Source: Epiperipatus broadwayi (lineage: Eukaryota; Onychophora; Udeonychophora; Euonychophora; Peripatidae). Taken from it: 64,000 nt of DNA. The notes under the pieces are model-generated. The model was not told the DNA's origin and searched no databases. It saw nothing but the letters and a program-made list of their open reading frames with translations. The stretch spans positions 496,001-560,000 of the forward strand of contig JAQFVV010006505.1 in the NCBI GenBank assembly GCA_028023455.1, read 5' to 3'. The translations under genes were made by a program, and so were the position numbers. This document shows, in pieces, positions 56,561-64,000 of this stretch; position 1 is the first letter of the stretch; each line of letters opens with the position of its first letter.

Positions 56561-57064
56561 AGAAAAAACATTATCTTTTTATTATTTCAAATATTAAAAA
56601 CTAAAAAATATGTGACTCTTTTTTATTCACACACATACCTAATACAAAGATTAAATAGTTAATTTAAATTCTGTAAAAGAATTTATATATTTACTTGTAT
56701 TTATTTAACACATTTCAACTGAATATTATAACAATTAATTGATGTTGTATTCTTAAATATTTAAAATTTTCCTCAATGAAAAATAAATATTTTAATATTA
56801 CCATTATACATAATTCTGATGTAATTGACGAAAATATTTACTAGCATATTTTCAAACTATAACTCTAAACAGACAATAATCTCATACACTGTACTCTCAC
56901 ATTAATTCAACATTATTTGTGTTGCCCATTGTCTTTTCAAAGTCTCTATCATGTGGTTTGGATTGAGAGTTTTCTCATAGTTAATGAAAATAATGTTGAT
57001 TTAATATGACAGAACAATGCATGTGTAGTGGTTGATTTCTATCTGTTTAGAATTATAATTATGA
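56561..57064. other. Unannotated AT-rich interval
   Basis: Nothing recognised. Confidence 0.6.
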
Positions 57065-57490
57065 ACAAAGCAAAGCAAAACTCCATATAGTAGTGTTACC
57101 TGTGCCAACCAGAGTAATCAATGGATGCCAGAAGGCTTGTGCATAAAATTCCCATCTAGTGCCTACTCATCCAATATCCCCAGACTAGTTTCTGGCTTGT
57201 GGCCTTCGTCAGTGAGGAACTTTGGATTTGAGAGCACTGCATCTAGATCTTAGGATCTAATGCAACCCTCTAGCAATCACCTTTTATCTCTACTTAACTA
57301 CAAAACTATGAGCATGAAATTGGATGAGTAGGCATTAGATAGGGATTTTATGCACAAGCCTCCTGGCATCCATTGATTACTCTGTTTAGCACAGGTGGCA
57401 CTACTATATGGAGTTTTGCTTTGTTTGTTTCTAAACAATTATGTGCTAGTATTGGAGATGTGATCATGTGATGCTTGCTGGTTTAATTAT
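57065..57490. mobile_element. Family A element A8
   Basis: Left arm with a complete ribozyme and the inter-ribozyme start ('ttaggatctaatgcaaccct', 'caccttttatctc'), then an inverted right arm joined after the ribozyme position, ending 'atcatgtgatgcttgctggt'. Confidence 0.8.
57169..57228 (-). ncRNA. Type I hammerhead ribozyme, family A, intact
   Basis: Minus strand: AAUCCAA, CCUCA, CUGACGA, GGC-CACAA-GCC with the family A·A pair, GAAAC, UA, GUC, UGGGG, UUGGAU. Both stem I blocks pair fully and every core position is kept (N7 is free). Best candidate for activity in family A. Confidence 0.82.
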
Positions 57491-57959
57491 AATTATGGTG
57501 TTTAAATACAGGGCCAGACAGTTCAACTTGGATGCCAGAATCAAGTCATAAAAACGATGTCATTTAAAATTATTTGGAAAGTTCTTGTGGCATATAAATA
57601 TCATATACATGATAATACCACTAATCTGTGATTGAAATCAAGGCTTAGAAATTTTTTCTTAGTAATCTGGTTCATAGCCAAACTAGATACTATCTAATAT
57701 GGTGAGGTAAATGAATATCTAGCTCCCATAGTTAGAGAATAAAGCAAGAATGGAAATCCATTCAAACCCTTACCACCTGACAACTACTGTGACTATACAT
57801 AAGGTATGGAAACCACTAATCAACTTTGCTTTTTAGAAAAAGTGAAGAAATCAGGAGGAACCGCATAAATAAATATATGAATTTTTACTATCTGTTGCCT
57901 TTGGCAAGATGGCTTAGTTGAGTAGAACATTACCTTCAAATTCAAAACTGAAAAATCTA

Positions 57960-58215
57960 AGAATCCAGATTCGATTTCCATGCTAATACTGTCTCTGGTC
58001 AGGTCAGAAACACCTGAAGAAGAAGCGAGAATAATACCTCTTGAAATGTTGTGCCTATACTAACTTGTATGCTATTACTAATAGTTGAATGTAATTGGAA
58101 TATTTAAATAAAATTAATTTTTTCTAAAGACATTCACTACTTATATTAGATGATGGAAATAGTCCAATATATAAATACAACTAAAACGCCATCATTACAA
58201 AACTTCAGGAAAACA
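57960..58215 (+). mobile_element. Family D terminal repeat D2
   Basis: Single plus-strand copy: 'gaatccagattcgatttcca', hammerhead-like motif, 'gcctatactaacttgt', 'gttgaatgtaattggaatat', 'ccatcattacaaaacttcag'. It lies about 770 bp upstream of the PLE ORF in the same orientation and may be its terminal repeat. Confidence 0.65.
57997..58066 (+). ncRNA. Hammerhead-like motif, family D
   Basis: CUGAAGA intact at 58014, long stem II with CCUCUU on the 3' side, GAAA, GUUGUG (triplet GUG, not cleavable), CUAAC downstream. Same layout as 5941-6011 with complementary defects. Confidence 0.55.
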
Positions 58216-58986
58216 ATACTATCCTTTATACTTAAAAGCAGTAAATTCCCAATCTTGTGGAGGATAAAGAATCTTCTAACAGGTGGAGAAAAGATTGCAA
58301 TCATGGAATGATTGGTCACAACTTTTTTTGTAATGTGATTTCTTTTAATTGAGAACAATGAGGCACAGACATTGCTCCTTTTTCTTTTTAACAACTACTA
58401 AAGAATCATTATATAAGAAGTCATTCCCCATAATTCCTCATCCATTTATAAAGTTGTTTATCTACCTCTTTCCAATATAGATAAGGTTCTGATTGGCATG
58501 AACATTAATTATCTTTTCATTTGCTTTAATATGATGATATTAACATTGAATTATATCAGATATTTTGAAATAGGCTTATCAATGCTTTATTAATAAATGT
58601 TAATTTTTGTTGATTTATTTTAGATAATTATTTTAACTTCTTGTCCTTCAATTCAATATTAATAATATAAAGAAAGTCATCAATATATCCAATCAATGGA
58701 AAATATTTTCTTACAGTAGAAAATTGTATTTCTCCCTGTATATATTTTTTTTTTGTATGTAAATAATCTCATACACCACGATTGTAATATAGCAAATCAA
58801 GTCACACCAGGTATTACTACAAAGTATATTCAATGATCTCTGCGCTTATTTTAATATTTATCCAGAATATATCTAAAATAGTTTACTTGTCATTCAATAG
58901 GATCACTTGTTTTTAAGAATAAGATCAGTAATTTTAAACCCTTAATTACTTTTCTATTTAATGAAAATATTTGACGATATCAATTA
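58216..58986. other. Interval between D2 and PLE ORF
   Basis: If D2 and the ORF are one element, the RT would have been here, but no RT motif is readable. Confidence 0.4.
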
Positions 58987-59842
58987 ATGCTGTCATTTCA
59001 AAAACCATTTGAAATTCAAAGCTGTATCCACCCTAACTCTAACTCACCTGCATCGCATAAATTTGCTGGCCTTAATACATTTTTGTTCAGAAACTTTTAT
59101 TTATGTAAATACGAGGCAGACAGGAAAGAAAACATAAACAACTACATTAAAGATCTATTAGCAGCAGGGTTCAAATTTAAAGCTATTAAAAATAAAATCA
59201 CTAAATTTCATAATACAATAAACAATAAGGCACCTCGCACCAATCTACCAAAAATAACAATCCCCTACATTTCTAAAATATCTAATAAACTAACAAAAGC
59301 ATTAACCGATAAATTTAACATAGCATTTAGAATTCCACCTAATTCTAATAGATTGATTAACAACTCTAAAGACCACATTGATCGATTGTTCACCCCACAC
59401 GTGGTATACTCTATTGCCTGCTCTCAGGCCGGATGCCACACTATATATTATGGTGAAATGGAAGCTAAAATCAGCACTAGACTGGCTCAACATCTTTACA
59501 CGTATAACAGAGCTCAGAGGAATAGCAACACAACCTCTGTATTTTTGGAGCATGCTAAACAATCTGGACACAACTTCACACCTGCCAATCCCATAATATT
59601 GTGCTTAGAATCAAATGATCACAAAAAAAAAAATAAAGGAGGCATTTTACATTAATGGAAACATCCATGCTATTAATAGGAAAGACACTTGCTTCGAAAT
59701 GTCGAAGAAATGGGCTAGTAATACTAGATTATTTGAATATTTGCATATATTTTACTATATATTTTATGAAGGCTATAAGGCATGGATCCTCAAAAACGTT
59801 AAGCCGATAAACTTTAATATTAATTTATATCTTTTTCTTTAG
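58987..59842 (+). pseudogene. Penelope-like element: RT-EN linker and GIY-YIG endonuclease (PLE1)
   Basis: The 222-codon ORF begins in the linker after the RT. Residues 16-37 contain 'PNSNSPASHKFAGLNTFLFR', the PLE pattern 'SNHP..HK....L..R', then 'AGFKFKAIKNKI'. The endonuclease follows: 'VVYSIACSQAGC' (139-150), 'TIYYGE' (152-157, GIY-YIG equivalent with YYG), 'RLAQHL' (165-170) and 'LEHAKQSGH' (187-195, catalytic Glu region). At an 11-A run (59623-59633) the frame shifts by one. The next frame continues with 'KIKEAFYINGNIHAINRKD' to a stop at 59842. The start ATG is not genuine: a TGA lies five codons upstream and RT is missing. Polyadenine slippage or a single indel would explain the break. 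Best-kept of three PLE fragments. Confidence 0.85.
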
Positions 59843-60384
59843 TAACAATTATAAATAATTGTTTTTTTTTGTTATATGACAATAATTAGAAAATAATTTA
59901 AAAGATAACTTAACATTCATCTGAGGATTAATAAAATTAATTTTAATTTGTTTTATTTTACAAGAACAGTTTTTTGTCTATCAACAAAGGTGCAGTATAT
60001 TTAACTTCACAATGGAGTGGATTTTAAACGTGTTTCAGTTTGGCTTTTCTCTGAGATATATTGTCCAGAATATGTGATTAATATATATAATTGTACAGTA
60101 TACATACATTTATAATATAGTCTTAATCAATCAATAAATTATAACTAAATCAAAATAATAGACAACTCTTTTTTTCTATCAACAAAGGTGCAATATACCA
60201 GATTTAACTTTACAATGCATCAGGTTTGGCACAATCATAAATTGGTCTTTTTTGGGATATATTGTCTAGAATATGTCATTAATATATATAATTGTACAAT
60301 GTGATACAGAGAGTGTACCAATAGCTCAAACAAGCTCTTAATTGATAAGTGCGGTAAGATAAAATATTTAAAATCTCTATCCGA

Positions 60385-60452
60385 AATACTCTTATCCTCA
60401 GACCAATTGTTTTTGAGCATATGGCTCACCTCAGTGAGGAGTTAGAGTATTC
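60385..60452 (-). ncRNA. Hammerhead motif, family B, U9-A12 variant
   Basis: Minus strand: GAAUACUC, CCUCA, CUGAGGU, GAGC-CAUAU-GCUC, AAAAC, AAUUGGUC, UGAGG, GAGUAUU. The outer stem I GAAUACUC/GAGUAUUU pairs strongly. Core A9 and G12 are changed to U and A. Confidence 0.75.
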
Positions 60453-60644
60453 AGACACCAGATCTAAAATATCAATTCAAAACCCAGCATTTATTTCATA
60501 TGTAATATTTAAGTAGAAACTCTAAAGTTTTCGGATATAAAGATGTCTTTTATAAACTCCATGTCTGAAAACTTCAGTTTCTACTTAAATATTATGTATG
60601 AAATAAGTGCTGGGTTTTGAGTTGATATTTTAGATATAGTGTCT

Positions 60645-60713
60645 GAATACTGTAGCTCTTCACTGAGGTGAGACATAAGCTCAAAACCAATTGGTCTGGG
60701 GATAAGAGTATTT
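60645..60713 (+). ncRNA. Hammerhead motif, family B, U9-A12 variant
   Basis: GAAUAC, CUUCA, CUGAGGU, GAGA-CAUAA-GCUC, AAAACCAAUUGGUC, UGGGG, GUAUUU. Mirror partner of 60385-60452. Confidence 0.75.
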
Positions 60714-61199
60714 TGGATAGAGATTTTAAATATTTTCTCTTACCGCACTTATCAATTAAGAGATTGTTTGAGCTCTGGGACACTCTCTGTATTACATTTT
60801 TGTAAATACAAGTTTATAAAAGCAATGTCATGTTATATATGACATGCTTTATTAATAATTATAATTGTACAATATACATACATTGATTATATACTCTTAA
60901 TCGATCAATAAGTTATAACTAAATCAAAATAATAAACTTTTTTTTATTAAAAAATATGCAATACACCAAATTTAACTTCACAATGCATTATGTTTGGCAG
61001 ATGTATTATGTGATTAATATATGTAATTGTAGAATATACATACATTGATAATATACTCTTAATCAATCAATAAATTTATAACTAAATTGAAATAATTGAC
61101 AACACATTGGCATAAAACTTAATTTAATATCATCATCATCAAATCGATTTTCATTCTAAATAAGAACATTTTTTGAAAAAAACACTAATGCCTGTATTT

Positions 61200-61615
61200 C
61201 AAATCTTATACATTAAGCCTACATCCTGCCCATCCCTCTTCTATGTATTTAAGTGGATAAGGTCCTATACAAGAGGGGTCAGAGTGACTTGAGGTCAAAT
61301 GGGCATGGCAATAATATTGGCAGTAGCATGGGATTTTGGGCTTTCCATCATCAGATTTTCAATGGTATGGACAGCTGAATAGTTGGATGTTGGAGTAGAT
61401 TGAAGCCTGTCCATTAAAGTATAAAGATTTGGTATCTTAATATAAACTGAGCACTGATTATGTATATATATATATGGGGGGGGTGATAACCTGGATCAAT
61501 TGATGAGTGCATATGTATATTGGTGATTATATATCTTTTCTACATGTGTGTGGTCATGTGTATCAGTGGTATGAGATAGTGTGGATTCTGTGTTCAAATC
61601 ACCTATATTTATAAT
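61200..61615 (+). mobile_element. Family C element C13, stem II deleted
   Basis: 'cctgcccatccctcttctat', 'gaggggtcagagtgacttga', 'gattgaagcctgtccattaa', then CAAUUGAUGAGUGC joined straight to 'atatgtatattggtgatta' (61490-61525). The middle of the ribozyme (stem II and GAAA) is missing. A G8 run sits just upstream. Ends 'gtgttcaaatcacctatatt'. Confidence 0.8.
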
Positions 61616-63144
61616 TGTCATAAGTTCATTTCCATATCTGATATCACTACTGTGATATTACTGTAATTTATTGAAAAATGACTTTAAGAAATGAAATACA
61701 TTGATAAATATAGAAAGTCAAACACAAAAAAACAAATTTCCAATTTTTTAAAAACTTAACAGATTAAATTTAAAAAATATAATTTAGACAAAAATAGACA
61801 GAAATATGTGTAGTGATGTCCAAATTGATAGTGCATTTTATGACATTCTAGTTATAGATGGGATAGCCACATTTCTTTCCTGGTTATTCCCGAGTTAAGA
61901 ATAACTAAATACCCCTTTACTAACCAATAATTGGATGACTAGCTGATGGCCACAGGGTTATTATCTGAACAAATAATTCCAAACTTGCTTACAATTTTTC
62001 AGCTAGTTACCAGGGATTCAAATTCAGGGTTTGAATTATTTGAGGTTAATATAATATGATACGACTGCACCAGAATTTATGCATAAAAGATGTTGCCATG
62101 ATTATTAAACTTTATAATAAAAAAAATTAAATTTCTTTTTAAAAAAAATGATTTAAAAACTTTTAAAGAAAAATGACATTTTTCAAATATTAATTTCGAA
62201 GCAAAAAAAAACTGAATTCCTATAAAATAATAAGCAAGAACTCTGCTGAAAAAAATATGATTTCTTTTCATAAAGAAATCAATATTTTCAGCAAAGAAAA
62301 TGACAAGTTTTTTTCTGCATACTAAATATAATTTCTAATAGCTTGCTTATTTATTTTTAATGTCAATCATTTGTATACAAATGTAGTCTTATAAATTATT
62401 TTTAATTTTAAGCAATGTAGATAGATACTTAGCAAACATAATCAAATGAATATTGTATTCGAAGATAAAAATAGCACTATTAATACGTTAAGCAGAAATA
62501 CAGTCTATTTGAAACACAATTGCCTTCTTCTAATGAGAAATTTTATTTAGGTGCAAAGTTTTAATCTTTTAAATATTATTCACATATATACATGCATTGA
62601 ATTTTTTCTTAATACGTTGACATTTTAAATAATCTGTACATCATAAAAAATCTTTCATCTCTTTATTTTATTTTTATTGCAATGTTTATGGTAAAGTGAT
62701 AAATTTCATATATACTGTAAGCTATTAAGGTATTTTATCTTTCCATTGTTTAGTTTATTGATGCAAACATTAAATTTTATACAATAGCTCTGGTATAATT
62801 TTATGATTTTTTCGTAGCTTTTAGTATCATCTGATAATAGGATCTTTTTTTTTAATTTTATAAACATTCAAAATATTTTTTTAATATTATAACAAACTTC
62901 TGTACCTTCTCGTAAGAAGAAAGCAAATTATAGATATCTATTAACTTGCCATTTCCCAACACTGAATGACTTTTATTTGTAAAGAATGTAATAATATTCT
63001 AATTTGTGATTGAATTTGCTATTTATTTCTAGACATGTTATCTATATATTAAGTACTTGTCTAATATATATATAATTTTAAGGCAGAAACATGATCACTG
63101 TTTTTTAATACTTGCTTATAATTTGCTTATGGTGAGCATGTGAT
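61616..63144. other. Featureless AT-rich interval
   Basis: No gene or shared repeat recognised. Confidence 0.6.
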
Positions 63145-63410
63145 GTTTATTGGCTTAAAACCAATCCTGCCTAATAGGATACTGGTGGCTATGGTTATTA
63201 AAGAACCAAAGTCATCAAAATGTATAGGTACTGAACTGAGTTCAGACCTATATGACTATATAAGCTAAGGAGCTTGGATTGAAAATATTGTAGTGTTTTC
63301 AATTTAAGACTCATAGTTTTGTAGTTAAGTAAAGATAAAAGGTGGCTGCTGGAGGGTTGCATTAGATCTTAAGATCTAGGTGCAGTGCTCTCAGATCCAA
63401 GGCTCCTCAC
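63145..63410 (+). mobile_element. Family A fragment A9
   Basis: The inter-ribozyme region ('cctgcctaataggatactgg', 'ggtggctgctggagggttgc', 'gtgcagtgctctcagatcca') ends in stem I ('ggctcctcac') and is cut before the core. Confidence 0.8.
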
Positions 63411-63560
63411 AAAAAATACATGATTATTCTGTGCAATGCCAGCACTCATCAGTTGGATCAAATCATAATCTTCCACACAATCATTGTTTGGTTTATATTA
63501 ATATAGCAATTCCTCAAACTTGAATCGACTGGTTTCAATCTTCTCCCCTTTCAACTTGAA
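63411..63560 (-). mobile_element. Family C fragment C14 joined to A9
   Basis: 'caatgccagcactcatcagt' (minus-strand CUGAUGAGUGCUGGC), 'cacacaatcattgtttggtt', 'cgactggtttcaatcttc'. GAAA is missing at the join with A9. Confidence 0.7.
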
Positions 63561-63604
63561 TTTTTAGTTTCAATCTTCTCCCCTTTCAACTTGAATTTTT
63601 AAAG
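63526..63604. repeat. Two-copy 39-bp tandem
   Basis: 'tttcaatcttctcccctttc' plus 'aacttgaatttttag' occurs twice in a row. Confidence 0.9.
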
Positions 63605-64000
63605 TATAATTCGTTAGATATAAGAGAAATAAATAAATATTCATTTGGATTGTTTAAAAATAATAAGAATTAAGAAATATTTTGTTGATTTTATAAACTG
63701 AAACTAATCTTTCTAGAAATGATGATATCTAAACTCTTTGTTTTGTTTATGATCTCATTTTTTAAATATTTACAAAAGCAAAATGTGAATATTTAAAATT
63801 TATTTCAGTAGTAAAAAGAATATCTATCAAATAAAGTCAAATTTATTATTTTTAGATAAGTAATAATAATTTTATCATATATTTTATGTTGACGTGGGAG
63901 ACAAAGAAAAACATCAGAAAATGCAGACCTATAGGAGGGTTAATATCATAAAACCCTTGGAATTCCTTTCTAAAAAAAGTTTCTTCCCATAAAGAAATAA
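63605..64000. other. Unannotated AT-rich interval
   Basis: Nothing recognised to the window edge. Confidence 0.6.

Larger units (their letters stand above)
60301..60795. mobile_element. Family B inverted pair B3
   Basis: Two full B arms head to head, each ~200-240 bp. Ends are 'gtgatacagagagtgt' and 'acactctctgtattac'. A ribozyme motif is on each strand. The centre is a smaller palindrome ('tttaagtagaaactctaaag' / complement). Confidence 0.85.
59981..61105 (+). repeat. Tandem repeat M, ~200 bp unit, interrupted
   Basis: At least three units sharing 'ttaacttcacaatg', 'atgtgattaatatatataat', 'tacaatatacatacattgat', 'actcttaatcaatcaataa'. It follows the PLE tail and is split at 60301-60795 by the B3 palindrome. 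Confidence 0.75.

Noticed and set aside
59302-59596. Overlapping ORFs in other frames of the PLE
   Set aside because: Shadows; only the GIY-YIG frame shows family motifs.
1-64000. CRISPR arrays, operons or bacterial genes
   Set aside because: No spaced short repeats, no bacterial gene density or ribosome binding sites; the composition and retroelements are animal-like.

Overview
The window looks like an AT-rich, repeat-dominated stretch of an invertebrate animal genome. I found no host protein-coding gene with a recognisable exon structure. The evidence for an animal is the repeat content: non-LTR retrotransposon (LINE) reverse-transcriptase tails, Penelope-like (PLE) GIY-YIG endonuclease fragments, a SPIN-like hAT DNA transposon remnant, tRNA-derived SINEs, a probable solo LTR and many foldback elements. 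AT-richness, a SPIN-like hAT and many hammerhead ribozymes are compatible with a flatworm such as a planarian, but the species cannot be fixed from the sequence alone.

The main discovery is a dense set of sequences matching the type I hammerhead ribozyme (HHR). They belong to four repeat families, called A, B, C (with a subfamily C') and D here. Each has the order stem I 5' strand, CUGANGA-like core, stem II hairpin, GAAA-like core, a very short and often palindromic stem III, a NUH site (often GUC), then the stem I 3' strand. Stem I is supported by two paired blocks around an internal loop. About 28 loci are listed: a few have a complete core and the rest are decayed or truncated. Families A and C also occur as partial head-to-tail dimers with a period of about 420-480 bp and one ribozyme per monomer. 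That is the layout of retrozymes, small non-autonomous HHR retroelements known to be associated with PLE machinery. Other copies are inverted pairs with a ribozyme motif on each strand. Pieces of at least three PLE lineages (near 21.4-21.7, 36.7-37.1 and 59.0-59.8 kb) show that a plausible mobilising machinery has existed in this genome.

Layout: 0-6.2 kb holds LINE fragments, foldbacks and HHR elements B1, C1 and D1. 6-13 kb is sparse, with a SINE, the SPIN-like element, a foldback, a second SINE and a LINE zinc-finger tail. 13.3-16.5 kb holds the only long ORF: 630 codons, coiled-coil and gag-like, inside a segment bounded by an inverted repeat of about 87 bp. 16.5-21.4 kb is almost featureless. 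21.4-24.8 kb holds a PLE tail, the C' cluster, a foldback and two SINEs. 26.4-34.6 kb is rich in family A. 36.7-44.2 kb carries PLE and family C dimers. 44.5-51.5 kb holds foldbacks, a 1.3-kb nested palindrome, LINE tails and a short match to an Illumina adapter. 51.5-53.7 kb is a probable 2.2-kb solo LTR inserted in a TA repeat. 53.7-61.6 kb carries B, C, A and D copies, the best-preserved PLE ORF and a tandem repeat interrupted by a palindromic B pair. 61.6-64 kb is mostly plain AT-rich sequence ending with an A/C junction.
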